NCBI GenBank assembly: GCA_965226545.1
Contig: OZ245364.1
Location: 1,364,001-1,428,000 of the forward strand
From: JAHRAW01 sp965226545
Lineage (GTDB): Bacteria; Pseudomonadota; Gammaproteobacteria; Arenicellales; Poriferihabitantaceae
Direction: 5' to 3'
Length of the DNA stretch: 64,000 nt
Position numbers and translations under genes: made by a program. This document shows, piece after piece, positions 25,173 through 32,614 of the stretch; the stretch's first letter is position 1; every line of letters starts with the position of its first letter. The notes under the pieces were generated by a model. It worked only from the letters and a program-made list of their open reading frames with translations, did no database searches and was not told the origin of the DNA.

Positions 25173-25838
25173 TTATCTGTCGTTGCCATTATCGTTACTG
25201 TTACTGTTACCGTCACTGTCACCATCGCCGCGCACCCCCGCCAACAACACGCGCGCACGTTGTCGCGCATCGGCATCGACAGCACCAACCGCGCGCGGTT
25301 TGCGGCGCGCAAGTGCGCCGACTGTTGCCAAGCCGATAAGCAATACAAACAACGGCGCGCACCACAATAAAAAATTCGCCGCATTCAGGCGCGGGCGATA
25401 CAACACAAACGCGCCATAACGGTCGGTTAAATAATCGACCACTTCTTCGCGCGATTGCCCCCGCATCACCATCGCCGCCACCTTGCCGCGCAAATCTTTC
25501 GCCAACGGCGCATTCGAATCCGCCAAATTTTGATTCGGACAAACCAAACATCGCAACTCATCGAGCAATGCGCGATACAACGCCTCTTGTCGCGCATCGA
25601 TAAATTCCGGCGGCACGGCGATTGCCGGCGTCGTTGCAAGCGGCGGCGATAGTGTCGATGCCGGGGTCGTTGCCGATGTCGTCGTCGTTAACACTATCGA
25701 TGCCGGCGTTGTTGGCGATGCAGTTACCAATGGCGTCGATGGCGTTGCCTGCACTGTTTCGATTTGCACCGTTTGCGCCATCGTGACCGTCGCCGTCATC
25801 GACCCAACCAACATCAAGATGCATGCCAACCGCTTCAT
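25173..25838 (-). CDS. ccmH: cytochrome c biogenesis protein CcmH
   Basis: This 221-residue protein has a signal peptide (MKRLACILMLVGSMTATVTMA) and the redox motif LRCLVCPNQN (C97, C100). A C-terminal membrane segment (FLLWCAPLFVLLIGLATVGAL) follows. CcmH reduces apocytochrome cysteines for haem attachment. Between the signal and the domain is a Thr/Ser/Pro-rich linker of about 50 residues, and the tail is GDGDSDGNSNSNDNGNDR; both are encoded by short-repeat DNA and absent from usual CcmH. The start overlaps the ccmG stop (TGATG), and GTG at 25841 is an alternative start. Confidence 0.88.
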   Translation of the reverse strand: MKRLACILMLVGSMTATVTMAQTVQIETVQATPSTPLVTASPTTPASIVLTTTTSATTPASTLSPPLATTPAIAVPPEFIDARQEALYRALLDELRCLVCPNQNLADSNAPLAKDLRGKVAAMVMRGQSREEVVDYLTDRYGAFVLYRPRLNAANFLLWCAPLFVLLIGLATVGALARRKPRAVGAVDADARQRARVLLAGVRGDGDSDGNSNSNDNGNDR

Positions 25839-26362
25839 CACGCCGCCTCGCGCAATTGGCGAATCAACGGCAGCAAATCGCGTCGCAACATTTTTTCATT
25901 CAGCGGACCAATATGCTTAAATCGAATCACGCCGGCGGCGTCAATCACATATGTTTCCGGCACGCCATACACGCCGTAGTCGACGCCGATGTCGCCGTCG
26001 GCATCCACGGCGATATGCGCATACGGATTGCCGTGTTCATCCAACCACGCGCGCGCGCGCGCCGCATCATCCTTGTAATTCAATCCGACAATCGTCACTT
26101 GTTCGCGCGCCAACCGCAACAGATGCGGATGTTCATCCAAACACGCCGCACACCATTCGGCCCAAACATTCAACAACCACACCTCGCCCTTCATTTGCGA
26201 AACCATAAACGGCTGCGCCGACAACAATTGCACGGCAACAAATTCCGGCGCCGCTCGATTGATTAACGGCGACGGCAACTCACGCGGCTTAAGCGTCAAC
26301 CCAACCGCCAAAAATCCAAGCAGTATGAAAAAAAACGCCAACGGCGCAATGAAACGATTCAT
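25838..26362 (-). CDS. ccmG: periplasmic thioredoxin CcmG/DsbE
   Basis: This 174-residue protein has an N-terminal membrane anchor (about 5-24) and a thioredoxin fold. The active site is WCAAC (C71, C74), where most CcmG proteins have WCPxC. The cis-proline loop GVPETYVID is typical of DsbE/CcmG. It passes electrons to CcmH or apocytochrome c. It starts 18 bases after the ccmF stop and overlaps ccmH. No repeat-derived insert is present. Confidence 0.92.
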   Translation of the reverse strand: MNRFIAPLAFFFILLGFLAVGLTLKPRELPSPLINRAAPEFVAVQLLSAQPFMVSQMKGEVWLLNVWAEWCAACLDEHPHLLRLAREQVTIVGLNYKDDAARARAWLDEHGNPYAHIAVDADGDIGVDYGVYGVPETYVIDAAGVIRFKHIGPLNEKMLRRDLLPLIRQLREAA

Positions 26363-26380
26363 TGGATTGCAAGCGATGGG

Positions 26381-28657
26381 TTAATTGCGGCGGGGGGTGG
26401 TGATGTCGGCGGCACGGTCGTCGACGACACGGTCGATGTTGGCGTTGTCATTACCGACACGGTTAACGTTGTAAGTGACATTGTCGCCACCGACACCGTC
26501 GCCGTTGGCATTGTCGATACCGCTAACATTGCCGTCGACGACACGGTCGGGGTTGGCGTTGTCATTACCGACACGGTTAACGTTGTAAGTGACATTGCCA
26601 TTGCCGACACCGTCGCCGGCGGCATTGTCATCGACGACACGGTTAACATTGCAAGTGACAGTCATTGTCGTAAACGACACCGTCACCGTTGGCATTGTCG
26701 CAGACGACATTGTTAACGTCGCCGCCGATGCCGCCGCAGGCGATGCCGTCGACGTGCGGCGATAGCGACGGTCGGCGGCGGCGATTAAGCCGCCGAGTGC
26801 CATTAGCAATGCGCCGAGCCAAATCCAGCGGATTAATGGTTTGTAGTAAATGCGCACCGACCATGCATCGTTGCCGAGCGGTTCGCCGAGGGCGATGAAG
26901 ACATCGCGGGTGAAGCCGGGGTCGATGGCGGCTTCCGTCATTGGATTTTTTTGCACGAGATACACGCGCTTTTCGGGGAGCAGGGTGAATTGATGCGCGC
27001 CTTCGCGGATGCGGAAATGGCCGCGCAATGCATCGTAGTTGGTTGCATGGCGCGCGCCCGGACGGTCGGTGACGCCTTCGAATACGAATGCGCGACCGGC
27101 GAGAGTCAACGAATCGCCGGGTTGCATGCGCACATCTTTTTCGACGCTGTATGCATTGGTGAAAGTGACGCCGACGACAAACACGCCGACGCCGACATGC
27201 GCCAGCAGCATGCCAACTTGCGCGCGAGTCATTGCGCGCATGCCGCCGCGCGCCACCGCCGACAATGTCGCCAACATGCACCATGCGCCGAGCATCGCGC
27301 CGATTGCGGCGGTGAGCGAATAATGCGCCATCGTTAATGGCGCAAGCGCGCCGATGATAATGCTGGCAAGCGCGGGCATCCATAACGCGCCGCCGATGCG
27401 CGATGCGCGGTCGCGACGCCAGCGCAGATGCGCGCCGATGCCGAGCAACAACAACAACGGCGCGCCGAACAATGCAAACAACAAATCAAAATAGGGCGCG
27501 CCGACTGAAATTTTTGCGCCGGTTAATGCATCCAACATCAGCGGATACATTGTGCCGAGCAATACGGTGAAACATAAAACCGCAAAGAAGACGTTGTTGA
27601 TTAATAAAAACGCCTCGCGCGACAACGGCGTAAACTGCGCGCGCGCGACAAGCGTCGGCGCGCGATATGCATACAACGCAAGCGAACCGCCGACCACCAA
27701 GGTTAAGAAAATTAAAATGAACACGCCGCGCGCCGGGTCGGTGGCGAATGCATGCACCGAAGTCAACACGCCGGAGCGCACCAAAAACGCGCCGAGCAAC
27801 GACAAGGAAAACGCGCAAATCGCAAGCAACACAGTCCACACCTTAAACACGCCGCGCTTTTCGGTGGCGGCGAGCGAATGGATTAACGCCGTGCCGGCCA
27901 GCCACGGCATAAAGGAGGCGTTTTCGACCGGATCCCAAAACCACCAACCGCCCCAACCGAGTTCGTAATACGCCCACCATGAGCCCAAGGTGATGCCGAC
28001 GGTTAACAACAACCACGCAACATTTGTCCAAGGGCGAGTCCAACGCGCCCATGCGGCGTCGAGTTGTCCGCCAAGCAGGGCGGCGATTGCAAACGCAAAC
28101 GCCACCGAAAAGCCGACATAGCCGGCGTATAACATCGGCGGATGCACCGCCAAACCAAAATCCTGCAGCAACGGATTTAAATCGCGTCCGTCGGGCGGCG
28201 GCGGAAACAACCTCTCGAATGGATTCGATGTCAATAACATAAACAACAAAAACCCAACCGCAATCGCCGCCATCACCGCCAACACGCGCGCGGTAAACGC
28301 CGCCGGCAACGCGCGACTAAATCGCGCCACCGCCGCACCCCACACCGCCAACATTAAACTCCACAACAACAACGAACCTTCATGCCCGCCCCACACGCCG
28401 GCGATGCGATACAACAACGGCAATTGCCGATTGGAATGCTGCGCAACATACGCCACCGAAAAATCGCCAACCACAAATGCATGCGTCAAACAAGCAAACG
28501 CAATCGCCAACAAATACAACTGCAACCGCGCCGCCGCCGAAGCAAACGCCATCCAAACAACCGAATTGTTGCGCGCGCCAATCAACGGCAAAATCGCTTG
28601 TGCGCAAGCGACGAGTAATGCGAGGATTGCGGCGAAGTGGCCGAGTTCGGGAATCAT
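26381..28657 (-). CDS. ccmF: cytochrome c haem lyase subunit CcmF with repeat-derived tail
   Basis: This 758-residue polytopic membrane protein carries the haem-handling WWD domain (WGGWWFWDPVENASFMPWLAG) and the periplasmic haem-lyase regions typical of CcmF. Usual CcmF is about 650 residues. The extra 110 residues are a C-terminal Asn/Asp/Val-rich tail encoded by two 114-bp tandem repeats plus a partial third (about 26420-26700). The repeat contains units such as NVNRVGNDNAN. The ATG at 28657 overlaps the stop of the preceding small ORF (ATGA), so ccmF is probably translationally coupled to the small-ORF chain. Confidence 0.93.
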   Translation of the reverse strand: MIPELGHFAAILALLVACAQAILPLIGARNNSVVWMAFASAAARLQLYLLAIAFACLTHAFVVGDFSVAYVAQHSNRQLPLLYRIAGVWGGHEGSLLLWSLMLAVWGAAVARFSRALPAAFTARVLAVMAAIAVGFLLFMLLTSNPFERLFPPPPDGRDLNPLLQDFGLAVHPPMLYAGYVGFSVAFAFAIAALLGGQLDAAWARWTRPWTNVAWLLLTVGITLGSWWAYYELGWGGWWFWDPVENASFMPWLAGTALIHSLAATEKRGVFKVWTVLLAICAFSLSLLGAFLVRSGVLTSVHAFATDPARGVFILIFLTLVVGGSLALYAYRAPTLVARAQFTPLSREAFLLINNVFFAVLCFTVLLGTMYPLMLDALTGAKISVGAPYFDLLFALFGAPLLLLLGIGAHLRWRRDRASRIGGALWMPALASIIIGALAPLTMAHYSLTAAIGAMLGAWCMLATLSAVARGGMRAMTRAQVGMLLAHVGVGVFVVGVTFTNAYSVEKDVRMQPGDSLTLAGRAFVFEGVTDRPGARHATNYDALRGHFRIREGAHQFTLLPEKRVYLVQKNPMTEAAIDPGFTRDVFIALGEPLGNDAWSVRIYYKPLIRWIWLGALLMALGGLIAAADRRYRRTSTASPAAASAATLTMSSATMPTVTVSFTTMTVTCNVNRVVDDNAAGDGVGNGNVTYNVNRVGNDNANPDRVVDGNVSGIDNANGDGVGGDNVTYNVNRVGNDNANIDRVVDDRAADITTPRRN
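26420..26655. repeat. in-frame 114-bp tandem repeat in the 3' end of ccmF
   Basis: Two nearly identical 114-bp units begin with GTTGGCGTTGTCATTACC at 26438 and 26552. A shorter third piece with GACACGGTTAACATTG begins near 26636. The period is 38 codons, so the ccmF frame stays open. GTTGGCATTGTC at 26504 and 26688 is the same core as in the ccmE-ccmF repeats. Confidence 0.85.
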
Positions 28658-28767
28658 TGGGAGTGCACCGTGTTGATGTTGGCGTTGTCATCGTCAAGTT
28701 CGACCATTGTTGCGCAAGCGACGGTTAACGTCGATGCGATGATGAAGTGACCGTGTTTCATAATCAT
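28654..28767 (-). CDS. mini-ORF 5 of the ccmE-ccmF chain (37 aa)
   Basis: ATG at 28767 overlaps the stop of mini-ORF 4, and its own TGA overlaps the ccmF ATG, both as ATGA. The peptide starts MIMKHGHFIIASTLTVAC and ends NTVHSQ. It lacks the nine codons that the other four units have in the middle. Its GTCGCTTGCGCA matches the start of ccmF better than the other units do, as expected for the copy nearest ccmF. Whether a stable peptide is made is unknown. Confidence 0.5.
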   Translation of the reverse strand: MIMKHGHFIIASTLTVACATMVELDDDNANINTVHSQ

Positions 28768-28904
28768 TGGACGCGCACCGTGTCGCTGTTGGCATTGTCA
28801 TCGGTGACGACTTTGTCGGCGGTGTCGGCGGCAAGTTCGACCATTGTTATGCAAGCGACTGTTAACGTCGATGCAACGATAAAGTGACCGTGTTTCATAA
28901 TCAT
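28764..28904 (-). CDS. mini-ORF 4 of the ccmE-ccmF chain (46 aa)
   Basis: A 141-base frame opens with ATG at 28904 and stops at 28764-28766, with ATGA overlaps at both ends. The N terminus is hydrophobic (HFIVASTLTVACITMVEL) and the C terminus acidic and Asn-rich, ending DTVRVQ like CcmE. Substitutions among the units avoid stop codons. Confidence 0.5.
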   Translation of the reverse strand: MIMKHGHFIVASTLTVACITMVELAADTADKVVTDDNANSDTVRVQ

Positions 28905-29041
28905 TGGATGCGCGCCGTGTCGCTGTCGGCATTGTCATCGGTGACGACTTTGTCGGCGGTGTCGCCGAAAAGTTCGACCATTGTTATGCAAGCGACGGTT
29001 AACGTCGATGCAATGATGAAGTGACCGTGTTTCATAATCAT
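28901..29041 (-). CDS. mini-ORF 3 of the ccmE-ccmF chain (46 aa)
   Basis: A 141-base frame runs from ATG at 29041 to TGA at 28901-28903, with ATGA overlaps on both sides. The peptide begins MIMKHGHFIIASTLTVAC and ends NADSDTARIQ. It differs from its neighbours by a few substitutions, including D to F before GDTADK. Confidence 0.5.
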   Translation of the reverse strand: MIMKHGHFIIASTLTVACITMVELFGDTADKVVTDDNADSDTARIQ

Positions 29042-29178
29042 TGGACGCGCACCGTGTCGTCGTTGGCATTGTCATCGGTGACGACTTTGTCGGCGGTGTC
29101 GCCGTCAAGTTCGACCATTGTTATGCAAGCGACGGTTAACGTCGATGCAACGATGAAGTGACCGTGTTTCATCATCAT
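29038..29178 (-). CDS. mini-ORF 2 of the ccmE-ccmF chain (46 aa)
   Basis: A 141-base frame runs from ATG at 29178 to TGA at 29038-29040, ATGA-overlapped with both neighbours. The peptide begins MMMKHGHFIVASTLTVAC and ends DDNANDDTVRVQ, nearly the same as the CcmE tail DDNANDDTVGVQ. Confidence 0.5.
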   Translation of the reverse strand: MMMKHGHFIVASTLTVACITMVELDGDTADKVVTDDNANDDTVRVQ

Positions 29179-29315
29179 TGGACACGCACCATGTCGTTAT
29201 CGGCATTGTCATCGGCGACGACTTTGTCGGCGGTGTCGCCGTCAAGTTCGACCATTGTTATGCAAGCGACGGTTAACGTCGATGCAATGATGAGGTGACC
29301 TTGTTTCATAATCAT
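29175..29315 (-). CDS. mini-ORF 1 of the ccmE-ccmF chain (46 aa)
   Basis: ATG at 29315 overlaps the ccmE stop (29312-29314) and TGA at 29175-29177 overlaps mini-ORF 2. The peptide begins MIMKQGHLIIASTLTVAC. It is the first step of the stop-start chain from ccmE to ccmF. A hydrophobic N terminus could insert in the membrane, but the ORF may act only as a passage for ribosomes. Confidence 0.5.
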   Translation of the reverse strand: MIMKQGHLIIASTLTVACITMVELDGDTADKVVADDNADNDMVRVQ

Positions 29316-29815
29316 TGGACACCCACCGTGTCGTCGTTGGCATTGTCATCAGCGACGGTTTTACCGTCCCCGTCCGCATCCCCATAAACTTTCCGCGCCT
29401 GTGCCGCCTGCACCGCATTCTGCACCGACGGCGGCATGTAGGTTTCGTCGTGTTTGGCGAGGACTTGGGTGGCGATGAATGTGTCGTTTTGCATTGCGCC
29501 GTTGGCGACGATGCCTTGGCCTTCGCGGAATAAATCGGGGAGAAAGCCGTTGTAGTGCACCGCAACTTCGTTGGCGGTGTCGGTTAGCACGAAGCGCACC
29601 GATACGCCGGCGCCGCGTTTGACGCTGCCTTCGACGACCATTCCGCCTAAGCGAAACGATGCATCATCGGGCGCAACGCCGGCGCGCACTTCGGTTGGGC
29701 TGTAAAACAAATTAATGTTTTGCTGCAGTGCGGTCAACGCCAACCCGACTGCGCCGCCGACCAACAGCAACAGCAATGCAATCAACAATAAACGTTGACG
29801 ACGGGCGGGGTTCAT
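29312..29815 (-). CDS. ccmE: haem chaperone CcmE
   Basis: This 167-residue protein has an N-terminal membrane anchor (about 9-29) and an OB-fold periplasmic domain. The covalent haem ligand motif HxxxY is present as H122...Y126 in LAKHDETYMPP. CcmE receives haem from CcmC and hands it to CcmF. The tail after KVYGDADGDG is an acidic, Asn-rich run ending DDNANDDTVGVQ, which supplied part of the downstream 137-bp repeat. The start is 94 bases after ccmD. Confidence 0.93.
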   Translation of the reverse strand: MNPARRQRLLLIALLLLLVGGAVGLALTALQQNINLFYSPTEVRAGVAPDDASFRLGGMVVEGSVKRGAGVSVRFVLTDTANEVAVHYNGFLPDLFREGQGIVANGAMQNDTFIATQVLAKHDETYMPPSVQNAVQAAQARKVYGDADGDGKTVADDNANDDTVGVQ

Positions 29816-29909
29816 TTTTTAACTTGGTTGATTTGGTTTAATTAACTTAGTTAACTTAATTAACTCAGTTAACTTAATGAATTTGATTAAGTTAATTAAG
29901 TTAATTAAC
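29816..29909. repeat. TTAACTTAATTAA repeat between ccmD and ccmE
   Basis: The gap consists almost only of TTAACTTAGTTAACTTAATT-type units and could fold back on itself. It separates two genes that are usually adjacent or overlapping. No promoter is evident. Confidence 0.65.
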
Positions 29910-30137
29910 TTAATTAATGGAATCAATTGAATCGATGGATGCAGTTGACACGGTCGATACAGTCGAAACACTTTCCGCATCACGCAATTCACGCCGCAAT
30001 TGCGCGCGCAATTTTTTATCGCGCATGGTTGGCGCGAAATAATGCCAGCATAACAATGCGGTGACTGCGCCATAACTCAGCCAGATAAACCGCGCATAGC
30101 CGCCCATTGCGGCGAATTCGAAAAACCAATCAAGCAT
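29910..30137 (-). CDS. ccmD: haem exporter accessory protein CcmD
   Basis: This 75-residue single-span protein begins MLDWFFEFAAMGGYARFIWL. The membrane segment is followed by the charged cytoplasmic helix RDKKLRAQLRREL, as expected for CcmD, which releases holo-CcmE from CcmABC. The end (VSTVSTVSTASIDSIDSIN) is repeat-derived. The ATG at 30137 overlaps the end of ccmC by eight bases. A longer in-frame start would run into ccmC and is unlikely. Confidence 0.9.
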   Translation of the reverse strand: MLDWFFEFAAMGGYARFIWLSYGAVTALLCWHYFAPTMRDKKLRAQLRRELRDAESVSTVSTVSTASIDSIDSIN

Positions 30138-30897
30138 GCGCCGCCTCCGCCGCCCAGCGGGTGCGGCGTTCGCGCAACAACAACTCGACGCGTACGCGCT
30201 GCAATAATGCGGCGATGAAATATAAATTAAACGCCGCAAACATTATCAACAACGGAATTAACATCGGCGCGGCGATGCTGGGTTTGGCGAATTGGGCGAC
30301 GCTTGCGCCTTGGTGCAGCGTGTTCCACCATTGCACCGAGAAGTGAATAATCGGCAGATTGACCGTGCCGGCCAACGCCAACAACGCCGCGGCGCGATTG
30401 GCGACGCGCCAATCTTCGAATGCGCCGTACAGCGCAATGCAGCCGAAATATAAAAACAACAACACCAACTCCGAAGTCAATCGCGCATCCCAAACCCAAT
30501 ACGCGCCCCAAGTCGGCTTGCCCCACAACGCGCCGGTCAACAACGCGCAAAAGGTGAACATCGCGCCGAGCGGTGCGCATGCGCGCGCGATTGCATCGCA
30601 GAGTTTAACCCGCCAAATTAATCCGCCCGCGGCCGCGATTGCCATCACCGCATACACAAACATCGACATCCACGCCGCCGGCGCATGCACAAACACGATG
30701 CGATAACTGTCGCCCATTTGATAATCCGGCGGCGCAACGCCCAAACCAAGCGTGCAACCGAGCAGCCACAACCCCAACGCCGCCCAACCAAATCGATGCG
30801 CCCAACGCCGCGCAAAGTTATAAAACCACGGCGGCGATGCAATGCGATGCAATCGCGCAAGCCAAGCGGTCGAACGGGGGGAGTCGGATTCGGGCAT
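30130..30897 (-). CDS. ccmC: haem transporter CcmC
   Basis: This 255-residue protein has six predicted membrane segments and the WWD-type motif WGAYWVWDARLTSELVLLFL. Conserved histidines lie in VFVHAPAAWMS and FSVQWWNTLHQ. It presents haem to CcmE in the periplasm. Length and motifs are normal. It begins 224 bases after the cytochrome b561 gene. Confidence 0.95.
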   Translation of the reverse strand: MPESDSPRSTAWLARLHRIASPPWFYNFARRWAHRFGWAALGLWLLGCTLGLGVAPPDYQMGDSYRIVFVHAPAAWMSMFVYAVMAIAAAGGLIWRVKLCDAIARACAPLGAMFTFCALLTGALWGKPTWGAYWVWDARLTSELVLLFLYFGCIALYGAFEDWRVANRAAALLALAGTVNLPIIHFSVQWWNTLHQGASVAQFAKPSIAAPMLIPLLIMFAAFNLYFIAALLQRVRVELLLRERRTRWAAEAAHA

Positions 30898-31121
30898 TAC
30901 GGGAAAGTGTTACAAGAAATTGTCATTAATAATTGTCGCAAACAATTGTCACAAAAAATAATTACGGACGACGGTGACAGTGTTGGCATCGCAATGGTCG
31001 CAAGCGACGCCGCAATTAACTTTATTAACCGATGCAATTCATTAACCAATGCACTGTGCTCGTCGCCGCGCACAGTAAAAAGTGAAACAACTAAAAGTGC
31101 AACAACTATAAGCGCAACAAA

Positions 31122-31637
31122 CTACAACATCCGCCGCAACACTTCATCGCGGGTAACAAAATGATGATGCAAGGCGGCGAGAAGATGCAGCCCGGCGGCG
31201 ACGGCGAGGATATAGGCAAACCAATGATGCAGTTCATGCGCCCAATGTTCGAGCGGTTCGAAATCAACCATCGCCGGCAACGCCAACCCGCCGGGCAACG
31301 GCACCGCCGCACCGCTCGAAGTCGACAGCAAATAGCCGCTCAATGGAAACAAAAACATCAAGCATAAAAACAATCGATGCATTGCATCCGCGCCAACGCG
31401 CCGCCAATCGTGCACCAACGGCGGCATTGGATGACGATGACGACACCACAACTGCAAGACCGCAATCGGCACCACCAACAAACCGCAAACGCGATGCCAA
31501 AACAGCGCGGAAGTATACCAGCGGTTGGTGTAATCCAACGTGACCATCCACCACCCCAAGGTCAACATGCCGATGAGCAACGCGGCTTGCGTCCAATGCA
31601 AAATGCGCGTGGTGCGGTGATAACGAATCGTGTTCAT
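31122..31637 (-). CDS. cytochrome b561 (YceJ/CybB type)
   Basis: This 171-residue protein has four predicted membrane helices. Probable haem b ligands are histidines in RILHWTQ, LFWHRVCGL, ELHHWFAY and GLHLLAALHHHF. The family moves electrons between quinones and periplasmic acceptors. It is followed upstream by yceI on the same strand, matching the yceJ-yceI pair known in E. coli. The pair sits between ccmAB and ccmC. Confidence 0.9.
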   Translation of the reverse strand: MNTIRYHRTTRILHWTQAALLIGMLTLGWWMVTLDYTNRWYTSALFWHRVCGLLVVPIAVLQLWCRHRHPMPPLVHDWRRVGADAMHRLFLCLMFLFPLSGYLLSTSSGAAVPLPGGLALPAMVDFEPLEHWAHELHHWFAYILAVAAGLHLLAALHHHFVTRDEVLRRML

Positions 31638-31782
31638 TGGGGTTTGCTTCGTTGCGTTTGCGGTCGAGTGTGGCGATGCCGACGGTGCATTGGCAAAATG
31701 CAGACGCGGTTAATAATGTGACAAGTTGCGTGATTAATTGTGCGATTAATAAATGCGATTAACAATGCAACAAGTTGCGCAA
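31638..31782. other. short gap between yceI and cytochrome b561
   Basis: The gap is made of GCGATTAAT and GCAACAAGTTGCG words, including near-palindromic CAAGTTGCGTGATTAATTG. I see no gene or terminator. Confidence 0.4.
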
Positions 31783-32382
31783 TTAATTGCGCACGCCTTC
31801 GATAAACAGGGAAAGTTCGACCTGTTGTGCGGTCGGGCCCAAATCGCGGTTGATGTTGAAATCGGCGCGGGTGATGACGGCTTCGCCGGCAAAGCCGACG
31901 CGATAGCCGCCCCATGGATCTTTGCCTTCGCCGATTTTGCGCATCGCGATGGTGATGGGGCGAGTGACGCCGTGCAAGGTTAACGCGCCGCGCAATTCGC
32001 CGCGTTCGGCATCGCCGTCATAACCGCTCGAGACGAAACTTGCGCGCGGATATTTTTTGCTGTTGAGAAAATCCGCGCTGCGCAAATGTTTGTCGCGCTC
32101 GGCGTGATTGCTGTCGACGCTGGCGGTTTGCACTTCCATCTCGATTGCGCTTGGGCCATTGGCGTCGTAACTAAACTTGCCGTCGAAGCGATTGAATCGA
32201 CCAATCAACCAACTGAAGCCCAAATGTTGCGTGCGGAATTGCACGAATGAATGCGTGGTATCGACGCGATAGGAATCGGCAACGGCGCCGAAGGATGCGC
32301 ATGCCAAAAGGATGCCGAGCAAAACGCGGCGGGCGGTGCGGTGTACGGAAGTTAAATGCGCAACGGTAAAATGCGGTTTCAT
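31783..32382 (-). CDS. YceI family periplasmic protein
   Basis: This 199-residue protein has a signal peptide (RRVLLGILLACASFGAVADS) and a YceI beta-barrel (YRVDTTHSFVQFRTQHLGF). LHGVTRPITIAM follows and the end is RADFNINRDLGP. YceI proteins bind isoprenoid or quinone-like lipids in the periplasm. The ATG at 32382 follows GGAGAACAATTCG, a good ribosome site. An upstream in-frame start (32430) would precede that site. Confidence 0.9.
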   Translation of the reverse strand: MKPHFTVAHLTSVHRTARRVLLGILLACASFGAVADSYRVDTTHSFVQFRTQHLGFSWLIGRFNRFDGKFSYDANGPSAIEMEVQTASVDSNHAERDKHLRSADFLNSKKYPRASFVSSGYDGDAERGELRGALTLHGVTRPITIAMRKIGEGKDPWGGYRVGFAGEAVITRADFNINRDLGPTAQQVELSLFIEGVRN

Positions 32383-32614
32383 CGAATTGTTCTCCGGGGT
32401 TGTGCTGAACGTAATGTACAAAGTTACCAATCATTGACGGCGGTCACTTGTAAAGTCACTTGTAAAATCGCTTGTAGAATAATTCACAAAGTCACTTATA
32501 AAGTTACGCATAAAGTTATTTATGCAAATCACTTAATCAAAAACGAAAACGCCTTAGTCACAAGCGAATCGAAAGTGAATCACAAGCGAATCGAAAGCGA
32601 TTTCATTTTACCAT
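32383..32614. repeat. AAAGTCACTT/AAAGTTA repeat gap before yceI
   Basis: Units of about 15 bases such as ACTTGTAAAGTCACTT, AATCGCTTGTA and CATAAAGTTATTTAT fill about 32440-32545. GAATCGAAAGTGAATCACAAGC repeats follow up to the ccmB stop. No gene is visible. Confidence 0.55.

Larger units (their letters stand above)
28658..29311. repeat. 137-bp tandem repeat between ccmE and ccmF
   Basis: ACCGTGTTTCAT recurs at 28750, 28887, 29024, 29161 and, as ACCTTGTTTCAT, at 29298: exactly 137 bases apart each time. The unit nearest ccmF is 110 bases, missing 27. On the minus strand each unit joins a sequence like the 5' end of ccmF (ATGATT...GGTCACTTC...GTCGCTTGC) to one like the 3' end of ccmE (GATGACAATGCCAACGACGAC). 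The array is thus best explained as tandem duplication of the ccmE-ccmF junction. Confidence 0.92.

Noticed and set aside
26643..27383. 246-codon open frame overlapping ccmF on the same strand
   Set aside because: Its composition (Arg/His/Cys-rich) and lack of a start context mark it as an out-of-frame shadow of ccmF.
28658..29311. CRISPR array
   Set aside because: The regular 137-bp period could suggest one, but the whole unit repeats with no unique spacers, and each unit is a translatable frame joining ccmF-like and ccmE-like ends.
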